DNA of 64,000 nucleotides from Mycobacterium sp. (GCA_003987775.1 RXJD01000010.1:1-64000); one strand, 5' to 3'; counted from the first letter of the stretch, positions 1 to 10,951 are shown. The notes: a model not told the origin generated them from the letters alone. Made by a program: numbers and translations.

Positions 1-645
1 GGCCCCGCCCGCGCCGCCGGTGCCGGCGAAACCGGTCGTCGTTCCCCCGTTGCCGCCACGCCCACCGTCGCCGCCGCGCCCGCCCGGGGTGACGGCATCG
101 CCGCCGGCACCGCCGGCGCCGCCATTGCCGTTGGCACCGGCATTTCCGCCGGCGCCGCCCTGCTGGCCCGGCGCGCCGGAACCACCCCTGCCGCCGTTGC
201 CGGACACCCAGCCACCGTCCCCGCCGTTCTCACCAGTGCCCGCCCTGCCGTCCGCGCCGTCGCCGATGATCGGCCGGTCCGTCAGCAGTTCGCTGGGGGC
301 ATTGACGAGGCCCATCAGGCCCGTCGCCAGCGGGCTGTCCAACAGCGGTTGCAGCAGCCCGGCGTTGCCGAACTCGATGCGCTCATATGCCGCCGCGCCC
401 CGCTGGAATGCCTGGACAAACTGGTCATTCGCCGCTGCGGCCTGTGCGCTGGCCGCCTGGTATTCCTGGCCGAAGGTGCCGAACAGCCGCGCGATCGCCG
501 CCGAGACCTCGTCGGCGGCCGCGGCCGCGATGCCCGTCGTCGGCGACGCCGCGGCCGCGCTGGCGGCCCGGATCGACTCGCCGATGTCGAACAGGTTCGT
601 CGACGCCGCGGCCAGGGCCGCCGGTGTTGCAATGACGTAAGACAT
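1..645 (-). CDS. PE_PGRS family protein, N-terminal part (cut by window edge)
   Basis: The first ~95 residues form a PE domain (MSYVIATPAALAAA..., an alanine-rich helical hairpin), followed by the linker LLTDRPIIGDGADG and the start of a Gly-Gly-Ala/Asn PGRS repeat region that continues past the left edge. The ATG is preceded by AGAGGTG at a good distance. PE domains in this family direct ESX-5 secretion, and PGRS domains are exposed on the cell surface. The gene lies 75 bp downstream of the PPE-MPTR gene on the same strand, so the two may be co-transcribed, in the reverse of the usual PE-then-PPE order. Length and C-terminus are unknown. The family call is secure; a specific orthologue cannot be named. 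Confidence 0.9.
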   Translation of the reverse strand, partial: MSYVIATPAALAAASTNLFDIGESIRAASAAAASPTTGIAAAAADEVSAAIARLFGTFGQEYQAASAQAAAANDQFVQAFQRGAAAYERIEFGNAGLLQPLLDSPLATGLMGLVNAPSELLTDRPIIGDGADGRAGTGENGGDGGWVSGNGGRGGSGAPGQQGGAGGNAGANGNGGAGGAGGDAVTPGGRGGDGGRGGNGGTTTGFAGTGGAGGA

Positions 646-720
646 CGGCACCTCTGAATCAGTCTTCGGAAGCGGGCAAGTGTGCTGTGCAATCGATCGG
701 ACGGGGGATCATCGGCGCCT

Positions 721-3700
721 CTAGAACAGCGTGAGCGGGCCGGCAAAGCTGATCGGAATCCGGTCGATCGTGATCGACGGCAGATCGAACGCGGGCAAAG
801 CACCGGACAGCGCCTGCCCCAACGGAATTCGCGGAATTGTCAGACCCGGGAAGGTCAGCGACGGGATGGTCACCGACAGCGGCAGGCCGACTTCGATCGG
901 GTTCACGGGGATGGAGAATCCGGGAATGCCGCCGGGCGGGGTCGCCACCGGGAACCATTGTGTTCCCCACGCAGGCGTCGTGCTGGTGCTGGATCCGCCG
1001 AGATTGATCTGCGGGACAAGGCCGCCACTGAAATAGATCGCACCGGTGGTGGTCGCGAGGCCGGTCTTGATCTCATCGAAGTGCAGGGACGCGTCGACGA
1101 ACAGCGGGGGGATGCTGATGGGCTGGACCGAGACGGGGCCAGCGGTGGCGCTCGGGTCGAGTCCCAGGTGGATAGCTGGTGTGGAGAAGGACGGAATGGT
1201 GATCGGACCGATGCCCCCGCCGAGGTCGAAGCCCAGCGGAATCGACGGAATGTGGAACGACGGCAGAACCGCCGGCCCGACGCCCCCGTTGGCGGTGACG
1301 TACAAGAGTTTGTACGGCGGCAGCAGATTGTCCGGGGTGGCCAGTCTGACGATGGCGTCGAGGTTGGCCTGGATGGCCGGAATGGTTCGAGCGGGAATGG
1401 TGAAGCCCTTGGGCCCCGCCGAGAGATTCAGGTCCAGCAGGTTGTTGGCCGGGAAGGTCAGTCCGTTCGGGAAGAGCGTGGCGCCGTCGACACCGCCCGG
1501 TAACCGGAAGCCCAGCGGGATCTTGTCGATCATGACGGCCGGCGTGTCGAACGCGTGCAATCCGCCGCTGAAGGTGATCGAATACGGATCCTGGGTCGCG
1601 CTGCCGAGGACGAGGGGGTTGACAAAGAGCAGGTCGGTCAGCGGACCCGAACCGATCGAGATATAGGCCCCCGTAGGGGCGGGGACCGGGTCCCAGGGCG
1701 CATTGCCGCTGGTCCATATGACGAATGGCGATATCTTCGTCGCCGCGGTCTTGAACGCGTCGAAATGGATGGTTGCCAACGGGTCGTTGAAGATCGCGGG
1801 AATCGTTTGGGACGGGATGCCGATCGGGCCCAGGCCGATGTCGCCGGTGATGTCGATGGGGATGTTCGGAAGCTCGATGGGCGGGATGGTGAAAGCCCCA
1901 TGGCTCAGGCCGAAATTGAGGCCCAGAGGAATGGTGGGAATGGGGAGGTCCGGGATCTTTACCGGGCCCAGGCCGCCGGAGAACTGGAAATCGACCAGGT
2001 TGAGTGACGGGGGAATGCCGTCGATGGGGTTGAGCAGGGTGGCGTCGAGGTGCAGGTGCAGCGGAATGGGGTCGATCGTGTAGCCGTCCGGGAAGATCGT
2101 GAACGGCTGCAGGCCGCCGGTCAGCGTGTAGGTGACCGGAATCGGGTTCTGCGGGATGGACAGTCCACCGGGGAACAGGGTGAAGGCGGGGATGCCGCCG
2201 TGGGTGTCGATGGTCAGGGGAATCGGGGAGGTCGCGATTCGCGGGATGTTGATGTCCGGAAGGTTCAGCGTGATGCTGCCGGTCCGGGCATCGGTGGCCC
2301 CGTTCTGGACGAGGATGCCGGCGGTCGGTCCCAAGGTGTTCAGCTGCTGGCTGATCGTGAACTGCCCGAACGACCACGGGGGCAGGTTGTCGGGCTTGTA
2401 TTGGGCGTTGAAGCCGATCGCCGGAAGCTGCAGCGTCGACGCGGTGGTGGCGGGGATGTTGAGCGGAATCACGATCTGCTGCGCCGGCATGTTGAGGCCC
2501 TCGAAGAGGGTGATGGCGGGCAGCGCCACGCTTTGGTGGATTTCCACCGGTATTGCGGGCACGTCGATCTGCGGCACGGTGAAGGGATTGATGTAAATGG
2601 TCTCGTTGATGTTGATCGGCAACCCTGGAACGTGAATGGGGTCGATGTGGACGGGGCCGAGGTTCTGATTGATGTCCAGAAGGGTGATCCCCAGACTGGG
2701 GTCGGCCAGATTCTGGTAGTCGCCCGTGAAAAGCGCGCCGATGTTGTGGTCGCCGGAGATCAATATCCCGTCATTGAAGTCACCCGAATTGGCCAATCCG
2801 ACATTGCCGTCGCCGCTGTTGAACAGGCCGGAGTTGACATTGCCGGGGTTGAACGCGCCGAGGTTGGCGTTACCCGCGTTGAAGAAGCCCAGATTGCGCT
2901 CGCCGGCATTGCCCAGTCCGCTGCTGAAGTTGCCGGCGTTGAAGAGGCCGGTGCTGCCCAGACCGGAGTTGCCGATACCGACGTTGTTGCTGCCCGAGTT
3001 GAAGAAGCCGACGTTGTTGGTGCCGGAGTTGAACAGGCCGATGTTGCCGGTCCCGGAGTTCCAGCCGCCGAAACCGTTCTGGTTGTCGCCGACCAGCCCG
3101 ATGCCGACGTTGCCGGTGCCGGTATTGCCGAACCCGATGTTGCCCGACCCGGCGTTGCCGAATCCGAAGTTGCCCGACCCGGCGTTGCCGAGGCCGACAT
3201 TCTTGCCCACCAGGGCGCCTAGAGCACCGTTGCCCCAACCGATGTTGGCATCGCCGATATTTCCGCCACCCAGGTTGTAGCTGCCGATGTTGCCGTTGCC
3301 GAGGTTGAGGCTGCCCAGGTTGCCGCTGCCGAAGTTGTATACACCGGCGTTGCCCAGTCCCGCGTTCATTAACTGCTGCTGGAGCCAGGTCGTACCGGAG
3401 GTCAGCACGTCGCCCAGTTGCGGCCCGATGCTCCCCGGCAGGGCGAGGTTCGATCCGATCGGGATGGCGGGAATAAGTGTTTCCGGAATGGTGAACTGCG
3501 GTATTTCCGTCGCGAAGTTGAGCGGAATCGACTGTGTATAGCCGATGCCCGGGATGGTGGCGGCGGAGACGATGTCCAACGGAATATCGATCGGAATCGA
3601 CCCGCCCAGCGAAAGCGGCGGAATGGCGATGGGCGACGTCATGAAATCGAGCGGCACCGTCATTGCATCGATACCCTGATTGACGACGAAGGCGAAGACG

Positions 3701-6078
3701 TTTCCTTCGAGTTGTCCGCCTATGACCGGTATGCCCCGGAGAGTGAACGGTATGGAACCGATGTTGACGTTTATGCCGATTGGCTCGGTGGTAAGGGTTC
3801 CGGTGGTGCCGAACGGCGGAATGACAATGGGCTCTTGCGTGACGAATCCATAGTTCGTGATGCCGTTCAAGCCCAGGCCGATGGCGGGGGTGGGAATAGT
3901 GGGTAAGCCGAGGTTCAGGTTGATGTTGCCGGTTCCCCCCGCACGGATCGCCTGAATGAGCGGCGCCGCCGGAATATGGATGGGACCGATGCTCCCGGTG
4001 GTGGGCACCGGGGTCGGCGAGAGCACCGTGGCGTTGATTCTGAACGGGAATTGATCGATGCGGAAGCCGTCCGGAAAAACGGTGAACGGATCGGAGCCGA
4101 CGGAGAAATTAGTGAGGCTGACCGAGTTTTCCGGGAATGTGAGGCCACCCGGGAACAACGTCATGGGATTGATGCCGCCGTTGAGGCCCAGAGTGACGAT
4201 GTTCTGTGCGGGAATGCTGATGTCGGGCAATGCCAGTGGGGTGGTCGCCAGATCGAGAGTCTGCGGACCGTAGAAAAGGGCGTCGACCGCGACGTTGATG
4301 TTTCTCAGAACGAGAGAAGGCAGGCCGCTGCCCAGACTCATGCTGGCGATGTCGATGCGTGCGTTCGGGCCGCTGATCGGGCCGAGCTGGAGCTGCCCGG
4401 TGAGATTGAGCGGGTCGAGAAGGTTGACCGAGGAAATGGTGTTCTGGGCCAGGGCCACGGTGCCCGTCGCGTGCAGCGGTATCTGCGGAATGGCGATCTC
4501 GGGAACGGTGAAGCTGCCGATGCTGACGGTCGCGTTGGTGATCGCGGCGTGCGCCTGCGGTATGGCGATGGGTGCGACGTGGACGGGCCCCACGATGCCA
4601 TTGGCCGTGATCGTGAGGGGAATCGACGGAAGTGGGAACAGGGGCACCACGCGATCGGCGCGGACGACGGTATCCACTGACGCCGGGATCGCGTCGATGG
4701 TGATCCTCGGCGTGCTGAAGCCGTCGATCTGGCCGGCCGTGCTGATCGTCAGCGGAATGGCGTGCTCGGGCAGGGAGAATCCGGGGATGGTGAAGGCCCC
4801 GGTGCCGGCCTTGATGCCGACATCGAAGTGCAGCGGGGCATCGGGGATGCTCAAACCGCCCGGGAACAGCGTGAGCGCAGGGGTCGTGTAGCTCAGTTGC
4901 GCAGCGATGGGATTGACGCCGGGGTTGATGAAGACGCCCTGGCTCAGGAAGAGGGGCCCCGCCCACAGTCCGGACGTCTGAATGCCGCCTGGCACCAGAT
5001 TGAATCCGGGAATGGTGATGATCTGGGTGGGGAACTCGATGGCCGGCACCAGGGTGATGGGCGACACCGTCAGGGGGCCGATGTCGATCGGAATGCTGAA
5101 GTCCACCAACGGGATTGCCGGGACGTGGATCGGTGGAACGGTCAGCGGCCCCAGCAGGAAGGTCTGGTGGAAGTTCAGTGGGATGGTCGGAAGGATCTGA
5201 ATCGGTTCGATGGTGATCGGGCCGACGGCTCCGGCGACGTTCAGTTCCAGGGGAAGGGTGATCGGGAAGATGTCGAAGCTGGGGCCGGTAGCGCTGAAGA
5301 ATCCGGTGAGCGGATTGCCCGCATTCAGCAGGCCGAGCAGACCGAGGTCAGCCGCAGCCGCTCCCGCGGCGCCGGAGGCGAGAGTCCGTGCGATACCGGC
5401 GCTGACGAATCCTGTGCCCGGCTGGCCCAGAATCCCGGGAAGGCCGCCCGGGACGGGCCCCGTACTCGAGACCGGCGCACCGGGGCCGCCGGCGATTCCC
5501 TGCGCCGTCGCGGCCACCGAGTCGGCGGCGGTCATCAGGCCGGAGATCCCGCCGAGCAACTGGGCCGGTCGGGTGAAGGACTGCAACCCCGACACCAGCG
5601 ACGACGCGTCCAGGTGGTAGCCGGCCATGGCGGCCACGTCCTGAGCCCACATCGCCTCGTAGTCGAATTCGGTGGCGGCGAGCGCGGGCATGTTCTGGCC
5701 GAACAGGTTGGACAGCGCGAGGGACACGAACTGCGACCGGTTCGCCGCAATCACCGCCGGGTGCACCGTGGCCGCCAACGCTGCTTCGAAGGCACTCACC
5801 ACCGCACGGGCCTGCACGGCCGATGACTCGGCCGCGGCCGCGGCCGCGGCCAGCCACCCCGCATACGGCGACGCGGCCGCCGCCATCGCTGCCGCCGACG
5901 GTCCCTGCCAGGACCCGGCTACCAACCCTGACGTGACCGAGTTGAACGATTCCGCGGCCGAGCCCAGTTCGGCGGACAGGCTCTCCCAGGCCGCGGCAGC
6001 CGTCAGCAAAGGTTCTGAACCTGCGCCGGCGTGCATCAGCGCGGAGTTGACCTCCGGCGGAAGAACGAAAAAGCTCAA
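721..6078 (-). CDS. PPE family protein, giant PPE-MPTR type (1,785 aa)
   Basis: The N-terminus reads [15 protein letters not shown], with the PPE motif at residues 7-9 as in the family. A ~180-residue PPE helical domain follows and includes the GSWQGPSA (WxG-like) turn. Residues ~900-1115 carry MPTR pentapeptides of the NxGxGNxG type. The rest consists of long degenerate repeats rich in IPxIPL, GPITIP and LFPGGL(S/T)IP, probably beta-structured. I chose the TTG at 6078 because AAGGTGGGG sits 4-7 nt upstream and because it places PPE at the canonical position; an upstream in-frame TTG at 6108 is also open. Such proteins are exported by ESX-5 and lie in or on the outer membrane. The substrate or ligand is unknown. 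The very large size resembles PPE8/PPE24-like proteins. Confidence 0.9.
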   Translation of the reverse strand: MSFFVLPPEVNSALMHAGAGSEPLLTAAAAWESLSAELGSAAESFNSVTSGLVAGSWQGPSAAAMAAAASPYAGWLAAAAAAAESSAVQARAVVSAFEAALAATVHPAVIAANRSQFVSLALSNLFGQNMPALAATEFDYEAMWAQDVAAMAGYHLDASSLVSGLQSFTRPAQLLGGISGLMTAADSVAATAQGIAGGPGAPVSSTGPVPGGLPGILGQPGTGFVSAGIARTLASGAAGAAAADLGLLGLLNAGNPLTGFFSATGPSFDIFPITLPLELNVAGAVGPITIEPIQILPTIPLNFHQTFLLGPLTVPPIHVPAIPLVDFSIPIDIGPLTVSPITLVPAIEFPTQIITIPGFNLVPGGIQTSGLWAGPLFLSQGVFINPGVNPIAAQLSYTTPALTLFPGGLSIPDAPLHFDVGIKAGTGAFTIPGFSLPEHAIPLTISTAGQIDGFSTPRITIDAIPASVDTVVRADRVVPLFPLPSIPLTITANGIVGPVHVAPIAIPQAHAAITNATVSIGSFTVPEIAIPQIPLHATGTVALAQNTISSVNLLDPLNLTGQLQLGPISGPNARIDIASMSLGSGLPSLVLRNINVAVDALFYGPQTLDLATTPLALPDISIPAQNIVTLGLNGGINPMTLFPGGLTFPENSVSLTNFSVGSDPFTVFPDGFRIDQFPFRINATVLSPTPVPTTGSIGPIHIPAAPLIQAIRAGGTGNINLNLGLPTIPTPAIGLGLNGITNYGFVTQEPIVIPPFGTTGTLTTEPIGINVNIGSIPFTLRGIPVIGGQLEGNVFAFVVNQGIDAMTVPLDFMTSPIAIPPLSLGGSIPIDIPLDIVSAATIPGIGYTQSIPLNFATEIPQFTIPETLIPAIPIGSNLALPGSIGPQLGDVLTSGTTWLQQQLMNAGLGNAGVYNFGSGNLGSLNLGNGNIGSYNLGGGNIGDANIGWGNGALGALVGKNVGLGNAGSGNFGFGNAGSGNIGFGNTGTGNVGIGLVGDNQNGFGGWNSGTGNIGLFNSGTNNVGFFNSGSNNVGIGNSGLGSTGLFNAGNFSSGLGNAGERNLGFFNAGNANLGAFNPGNVNSGLFNSGDGNVGLANSGDFNDGILISGDHNIGALFTGDYQNLADPSLGITLLDINQNLGPVHIDPIHVPGLPININETIYINPFTVPQIDVPAIPVEIHQSVALPAITLFEGLNMPAQQIVIPLNIPATTASTLQLPAIGFNAQYKPDNLPPWSFGQFTISQQLNTLGPTAGILVQNGATDARTGSITLNLPDINIPRIATSPIPLTIDTHGGIPAFTLFPGGLSIPQNPIPVTYTLTGGLQPFTIFPDGYTIDPIPLHLHLDATLLNPIDGIPPSLNLVDFQFSGGLGPVKIPDLPIPTIPLGLNFGLSHGAFTIPPIELPNIPIDITGDIGLGPIGIPSQTIPAIFNDPLATIHFDAFKTAATKISPFVIWTSGNAPWDPVPAPTGAYISIGSGPLTDLLFVNPLVLGSATQDPYSITFSGGLHAFDTPAVMIDKIPLGFRLPGGVDGATLFPNGLTFPANNLLDLNLSAGPKGFTIPARTIPAIQANLDAIVRLATPDNLLPPYKLLYVTANGGVGPAVLPSFHIPSIPLGFDLGGGIGPITIPSFSTPAIHLGLDPSATAGPVSVQPISIPPLFVDASLHFDEIKTGLATTTGAIYFSGGLVPQINLGGSSTSTTPAWGTQWFPVATPPGGIPGFSIPVNPIEVGLPLSVTIPSLTFPGLTIPRIPLGQALSGALPAFDLPSITIDRIPISFAGPLTLF

Positions 6079-6208
6079 CTGCCCCACCTTTGCTGAAACA
6101 TCGCGCAATCCCCATTCGATTGAGGAAAGTGAGCTTATATCTCGGCGGGTGCCGGCATTGTGCTATTCGAAAAAGCCGCTACGCGAAATGTGGGGAAACC
6201 GCAAAGGG

Positions 6209-6243
6209 TGTGCAGATTGCCCAAACTGGCTGTGCAGATTGCC
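6209..6243. repeat. 13-bp direct repeat in the PPE upstream region
   Basis: TGTGCAGATTGCC occurs at 6209-6221 and again, exactly, at 6231-6243. The period is 22 bp, about two helical turns. It lies 131-165 bp upstream of the PPE start, in the 290-bp gap between the PPE gene and the end of mmpL (6079-6368). The geometry suits a regulator binding the same DNA face twice, but no regulator is identified. Nothing else recognisable was found in this gap. Confidence 0.5.
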
Positions 6244-6368
6244 TAGTGGAGCCGAAACTGATGGTCGCCCCCTGAAGGAATGGTAGGTGCTGCGCGGTCG
6301 GCAGCCGTTGATGTGCGTGCGGTGTGCGGGCTTAGTGCATTCTCACTGAAAAAGCGACTCGCGCGAAT

Positions 6369-9275
6369 TCAGCGAGGGGCCGCTTTCGACGGAATGAATA
6401 CATTATCGCTGCCGCGCGGGTGTACCACCTGCGGCCACCAGAACCACCGGCCCAGCAAAGTCGCGATCGACGGCATCAGCAGTGTGCGCACGATCAGGGT
6501 GTCCAGCAGCAGGCCGATACAGACGGTAGATCCGAACTGGCCGAGCACCCGCAGGTCGCTGCCGAGCATCGACGCCATGGTGAAGGCGAACACCAGACCG
6601 GCAGCGGTGACCACCCCGCCGGTGCCGGCCATGGACCGGATGATGCCCGTCTTGAGCCCGGCATGAATTTCTTCTTTGAACCGGGACACCAGCAGCAGGT
6701 TGTAGTCGGAGCCGACGGCCAACAGGATGATGACCGACAGCGCCATCACGATCCAGTGGATCTTGATACCGAACAGGTCCTGCCAGATCAGCACCGACAG
6801 CCCGAAGGACGCGGCGATGGAACTGGCCGCGGTGCCCACGATGACCAGGGCCGCCACCACGCTGCGGGTCAGCAGCAGCATGATCATGAAGATCAGCGTC
6901 AGCGCCGACACCACGGCGATCATCAGGTCGTACTTGGCGCCGTCGTGCATGTCCTTGAACGTCGCGGCCGTACCACCCAGGTACACCTTCGCATCGGACA
7001 GGGAGGATTGCTTGAGCCCCTCCTGCGCGGCGGTTCGCTCCGCGTCGACACGCGAAATGCCTTCCGGTGTCATCGGATCGCCCTGGTGGGTGATGAAGAA
7101 TCGCGCCGACTTGCCGTCCGGCGACAGGAACATCCGCAGGCCGGTCTGGAAGTCGGGATTGTCGAACGCCTCGGGCGGTAGATAGAAGAAGTCGTCGTTC
7201 TTGGAGGCGTCGAAACTCTGGCCCATCACCACGGCGGTGTCGCTGAGCGCCTTCATCTGGTCCAGCATCGCCGAGAACGTGGCCTGCATGGTCAGCGTCA
7301 GGGCTTTCGTCGTCTTCATCGTGGTGATCATCGGCGGAATCAGCACCAGCATCGAGCGCGTGGCATCCGCCGTGCGCTGGATGTCTTTGGTCAGGAGGTC
7401 GAATTGCCCTGCCAATTGGTCGAATCCGTCCAGCGACTCGAACAGGGACCGCAAAGACCAGCAGATGGGAATGTCGAAGCAGTGCTTCTCCCAATAGAAG
7501 TAGCTGCGGATCGGGCGCCAGAAATCGTCGAAGTCGGCGATGTGGTCACGCAGGCGGTTGGTGATCTCGGCGGTTTCGGCGGTGGTTTTGGCGCTGTCGT
7601 CGGCGGCGTTGGACAGTTCCGACGTCACCTTATACATGCGCTCCATGGTCTCGATCATGAACTGCATCTCGTCGGCCATCTTGGTGATGTCCTTCATGCG
7701 GTCCTGCAGGAAGGCCATGTTCTGCATCGTCGTCTGGCTCTGCATGCTGTTTTGAAAAGGTATGGAGCTGTGCTGAATCGGGATACCCAGCGGTCTGGTG
7801 ATGTCCTGCACCATGGCAATACCGATGGTGCGCATCACGTTCTTGGCCACCCGGTCCAGCACCAGCATGTCGGCCGGGTTGCGCATGTCGTGGTCGGCCT
7901 CGACCATCAGCATGTCCGGATCCATCCGCGCCTGCGAGAAGTGCCGGTCGGCGGCCTGCTGGCCGAGGTTGGACGGGGCCGACGCGGGCAGGTAGTAGCG
8001 GTCGTTGTAGCTCGTCACGTAGCTGGGCAGGGCCACCATCCCGATCAGGACGATCGCGGAGCTGACAGCGAGAATCGGTGCGGGCCAACGCACCACCGCG
8101 GTGCCGACCCGCCGCCACATGCGCCCTTGGCGCGCAGTGCTCTTGGATTCGAAGAGGTGGAACTTGCTTCCGGCGAAGACCACCGCCGGCCCGAGCGTCA
8201 CCCCGGCCAGCACGACCACCAGCATGCCGATCGCCACGGGTGCACCCATGGTGTTGAACCAGGGCAGCCGGGTGAAACTCAGGCAGTACGTCGCACCGGC
8301 GATGGTCAGGCCCGAGCCCAGCACGACGGGAGCAACCCCGCGAAAGGTGGTGTAGTACGCGGTTTCTCGATCCTCGCCGGCACGCAGCGCTTCCTGATAG
8401 CGCCCGATCAGGAAGATGCCGTAGTCGGTGCCCGCTGCGATCGCCAGCATGGTCAGAATGTTGGCGGCGAAGGTGGTCAGTCCGAAGACGTTGTGGTAGC
8501 CCAGAACTGCCACGATTCCCCGTGACGAGGCCAGCGCGACGAAGGTCATGAACAACTGAACCAGGGTGGTGACGATCGATCGGTAGACCAGTAGCAGCAT
8601 GATCGCGATCGCGCCCAGGGTGAACAGAGTGATGGTGGCCAGGCTGGCGTTGCCGATGATGTGCATGTCGTCGGACAACGCCGCGGGACCGGTCACATAG
8701 GACTTCACCCCGGGCGGTGGCGGATTGTGCTCCAACACCTTTCGGACCGCGTCGACGGAATCGTTGGCCAGCGTGGTGCCCTGGTTACCCGCGAGGTTCA
8801 GCATCACGTAGGCACCTTTGGCGTCGGCGCTCTGGGCACCCGCGGCGGTGAGCCGGTCACCCCAGAAGTCCTGGATGTGCTGGATGTGCTCGTGATCCTG
8901 GCGCAGTTGGCGGATGATGCCGTCGTAGTAGCGGTGAGCGTCGTCGCCCAGCGGCTGCTTGCTCTCCAGCACGATCATGACCGTGCTGTTGGAGTCGAAC
9001 TCCTTGAAGTTGTGGCCGAGTCGCATCATCGCCACCATCGACGGGGCGTCGACGGGGGTCATCGGTGCGGAGTGTTGTTCGCTGACCTTTTCCAGCGTCG
9101 GAACGATGACGTTGACCAGAACCGTCAGCACCACCCAGGCGATGATGATCGGCACCGCGAAGATGCGGATGGTGTGGGGGATGAGGGGCCGGTGACCGCG
9201 CTCGGTGGTTGCGGCGGGCTCGACCGTGATCGGTGTGGTGTCGTCGGTGGCCGTCCTGTGGTTGAGGTCGCTCAT
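6369..9275 (-). CDS. MmpL family RND transporter (MmpL4/5-like, 968 aa)
   Basis: This is an inner-membrane RND-type exporter of lipids or siderophores, driven by proton motive force. An N-terminal membrane segment is followed by a porter domain and two 5-6 helix bundles. The two conserved Asp-Tyr pairs of the MmpL proton relay are visible: GTDYGIFLIGRY (D284-Y285) and GSDYNLLLVSRF (D857-Y858). A long Met/Gln/Thr-rich region between the bundles (roughly residues 480-680) matches the coiled-coil extension of MmpL4/5-type proteins. The ATG overlaps the mmpS stop by 4 bp (ATGA), so the two are translationally coupled. Pairing with MmpS is typical of MmpL4/MmpL5, which export mycobactins and some drugs, and differs from the MmpS-less MmpL10 downstream in this window. 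Substrate specificity is inferred only at the family level. Confidence 0.93.
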   Translation of the reverse strand: MSDLNHRTATDDTTPITVEPAATTERGHRPLIPHTIRIFAVPIIIAWVVLTVLVNVIVPTLEKVSEQHSAPMTPVDAPSMVAMMRLGHNFKEFDSNSTVMIVLESKQPLGDDAHRYYDGIIRQLRQDHEHIQHIQDFWGDRLTAAGAQSADAKGAYVMLNLAGNQGTTLANDSVDAVRKVLEHNPPPPGVKSYVTGPAALSDDMHIIGNASLATITLFTLGAIAIMLLLVYRSIVTTLVQLFMTFVALASSRGIVAVLGYHNVFGLTTFAANILTMLAIAAGTDYGIFLIGRYQEALRAGEDRETAYYTTFRGVAPVVLGSGLTIAGATYCLSFTRLPWFNTMGAPVAIGMLVVVLAGVTLGPAVVFAGSKFHLFESKSTARQGRMWRRVGTAVVRWPAPILAVSSAIVLIGMVALPSYVTSYNDRYYLPASAPSNLGQQAADRHFSQARMDPDMLMVEADHDMRNPADMLVLDRVAKNVMRTIGIAMVQDITRPLGIPIQHSSIPFQNSMQSQTTMQNMAFLQDRMKDITKMADEMQFMIETMERMYKVTSELSNAADDSAKTTAETAEITNRLRDHIADFDDFWRPIRSYFYWEKHCFDIPICWSLRSLFESLDGFDQLAGQFDLLTKDIQRTADATRSMLVLIPPMITTMKTTKALTLTMQATFSAMLDQMKALSDTAVVMGQSFDASKNDDFFYLPPEAFDNPDFQTGLRMFLSPDGKSARFFITHQGDPMTPEGISRVDAERTAAQEGLKQSSLSDAKVYLGGTAATFKDMHDGAKYDLMIAVVSALTLIFMIMLLLTRSVVAALVIVGTAASSIAASFGLSVLIWQDLFGIKIHWIVMALSVIILLAVGSDYNLLLVSRFKEEIHAGLKTGIIRSMAGTGGVVTAAGLVFAFTMASMLGSDLRVLGQFGSTVCIGLLLDTLIVRTLLMPSIATLLGRWFWWPQVVHPRGSDNVFIPSKAAPR

Positions 9276-9727
9276 GCCGACTTCACCAGGCAGAAGGTCT
9301 GGGGATTGACGCCGTCGGACTGTTTCTCTTCCTTGACCACGTTGTCGACCGTGATCCGGCAGCCGATCTGGCTGCCGTCGCTCTGCGCCACGATATTGGC
9401 GCTGACCGAGGGCAGTGTCGTCGAGATCGTGAACGTCCACGGCAGCGGCGCCGCGTTGACCTGGTGAGTGTTCGCGTCGGCATCCCAGTAGTTGATGTTC
9501 GCGGTGGCCCCGGCCGGCCCGAAGATGTCGTACTTCACCACCTTGGGGTTGAACTGGACGATCTCGATGCCCGCACCGGCGTTGGCGTTGAGGTCCTGGG
9601 ATCCGAAGATCTTGTGCAGCCGCGACACGACCAGTCCGGAGACGGCCAGCACCACAATCAGAACCAGCGGTATCCATGCCTTGCGGAAAAAGCGGGTAGT
9701 GGGACCCGCGATCGCACCAGCCTTCAT
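9272..9727 (-). CDS. MmpS family membrane protein (151 aa)
   Basis: This is a small accessory protein of an MmpL exporter. It has a short cytoplasmic N-terminus, one membrane helix at about residues 17-37 (WIPLVLIVVLAVSGLVV), and a ~110-residue extracytoplasmic domain with the MmpS features EIVQFNPK, YDIFGPAG and CRITVDN. I selected the ATG at 9727 because AAAGG lies ~9 nt upstream; an in-frame GTG at 9733 sits too close to that site. It is the first gene of the mmpS-mmpL pair and has its own promoter and palindrome upstream. Length is typical for MmpS4/5. Confidence 0.93.
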   Translation of the reverse strand: MKAGAIAGPTTRFFRKAWIPLVLIVVLAVSGLVVSRLHKIFGSQDLNANAGAGIEIVQFNPKVVKYDIFGPAGATANINYWDADANTHQVNAAPLPWTFTISTTLPSVSANIVAQSDGSQIGCRITVDNVVKEEKQSDGVNPQTFCLVKSA

Positions 9728-9809
9728 CGCCACCGCCTTTTACGAGTCTCCGGCCACCTGAAGGGTTGTAACGCGCCGTGGGACAGCTTGCTTCCCCCGG
9801 CGCCCCGCC

Positions 9810-9839
9810 AGAATATTTGCTCGGCTAAGTATGTTAGCC
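9810..9839 (-). promoter_or_regulatory. mmpS promoter with palindromic operator candidate
   Basis: On the minus strand a TATTCT -10 element lies at 9815-9810. A perfect inverted repeat, GGCTAA-N5-TTAGCC (9823-9839), lies just upstream, where a -35 element or spacer would be. The position suggests repression of mmpS-mmpL by a dimeric TetR- or MarR-type regulator. It does not match the 19-bp IdeR consensus well. A weak hairpin (9874-9893, ACTGTG...CACAGT) marks the end of the upstream dehydrogenase gene. Confidence 0.5.
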
Positions 9840-9892
9840 CTTAGTGGACGGCAGCGTTCCGTCAGGGGCCGGTACTGTGCCGCAGGACACAG

Positions 9893-10951
9893 TCAGTGCG
9901 CGACCCGGCCGGTGACCGGCGGCAGGTCGGCGAGCGTCACGATGCCCGGCCTGGCGGCCACCACGGCAGGCACGGCGTTGGTCACCGGCATCGCGGTGTA
10001 GATCATGCCCAGGCCCATGAATCCGGGTTCGGTCCAATCCCTCGGCGGCAGGCAGTGCAGCACCGTGCGCATGTTGGGCAGGCCGAACACCTGAATCACG
10101 TGTCCGTGCTCGAGTGGCTTGGGTGGCACGACGTGATCGCCCATCGTCCAGTTGAATCCGACGCTGACGACGTTGCGGTCGCCTTCCCAGGCGCGGTGAT
10201 ATCCGTAGACGCCACCGACGGTGCCGGCGGGGATGGTCATGAACCCCAAATCTGTGTCGCCGGTCGCGGCGGTGAAGGTGACGTCGAAGGTCATCCGGTC
10301 CACCCGCGCGCCGATGGCATCGGCCATCATCGCGGCCGACTCGGCGAACACCTCGCTTTCCCGTCGCACGCTCTCGGCCAGGCCGGGTGTGGCGGGGTCT
10401 TGGGAGAAGCCCATCGCGGTCTGGGTTCCCGCCGACTCATAGGTCGAGCAATCGACCGACTCGGTGATACGGATCTCGTCGACACGCTCGCAAGACGCCG
10501 AGAGCACCATGCCGACCATGTTCGTCATCCCCGGGTGCGCGCCGTTGCCGAAGATGCTCGAGTCGCCCCGTTCGCATGCCGCGAGGATGCGCTCGCGGTC
10601 CTGCGTAGTCTGCTTGCCGCCGGTGATCCACGCCGCGCTGGTGCACACGTTGACGCCCGATTCCAGCAACCGCACCAGCTCATCGATGTTGGGCCACAAC
10701 GGGTTATAGCAACACGCGTCGGCGCCCAGCGCGATCAGCGCGTCGATGTCATTGGTCGCCTGCACCCCGGTCGGCTCCGGCCAGCCGGCCAGCTCGGCGG
10801 CGTCCACGCCTACCTTGTCCGCCCCGTGCGCGTAGACCCCGACGAGTTCCATGTCCGGGCGCCCGATGATGGCGTGCAACGAGCGGCGCCCGATGTTTCC
10901 GGTGGTCCACTGGATCACCCGCAGGGGACGGTCGGTGCTGGCTGTACTCAT
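9893..10951 (-). CDS. NAD(P)-dependent dehydrogenase, dihydrodipicolinate reductase-like (352 aa)
   Basis: The N-terminal Rossmann fold starts RVIQWTTGNIGRRSL, with a TGNIG nucleotide-binding loop. The middle carries GNGAHPGMTNMVG, a signature of the actinobacterial 'dihydrodipicolinate reductase / 2,4-diaminopentanoate dehydrogenase-like' family. The true substrate of these mycobacterial proteins is not established. The ATG is preceded by GAAGGAG. The gene begins only 46 bp after the stop of the Chp2-like gene on the same strand, so it probably belongs to the papA3-mmpL10-chp2 transcript. A role in the glycolipid pathway is inference from position only. Confidence 0.8.
   Translation of the reverse strand: MSTASTDRPLRVIQWTTGNIGRRSLHAIIGRPDMELVGVYAHGADKVGVDAAELAGWPEPTGVQATNDIDALIALGADACCYNPLWPNIDELVRLLESGVNVCTSAAWITGGKQTTQDRERILAACERGDSSIFGNGAHPGMTNMVGMVLSASCERVDEIRITESVDCSTYESAGTQTAMGFSQDPATPGLAESVRRESEVFAESAAMMADAIGARVDRMTFDVTFTAATGDTDLGFMTIPAGTVGGVYGYHRAWEGDRNVVSVGFNWTMGDHVVPPKPLEHGHVIQVFGLPNMRTVLHCLPPRDWTEPGFMGLGMIYTAMPVTNAVPAVVAARPGIVTLADLPPVTGRVAH

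Noticed and set aside
9823..9839. IdeR box for mmpS-mmpL
   Set aside because: The site is a tidy palindrome but does not align with the 19-bp IdeR consensus, unlike the mbtI box.
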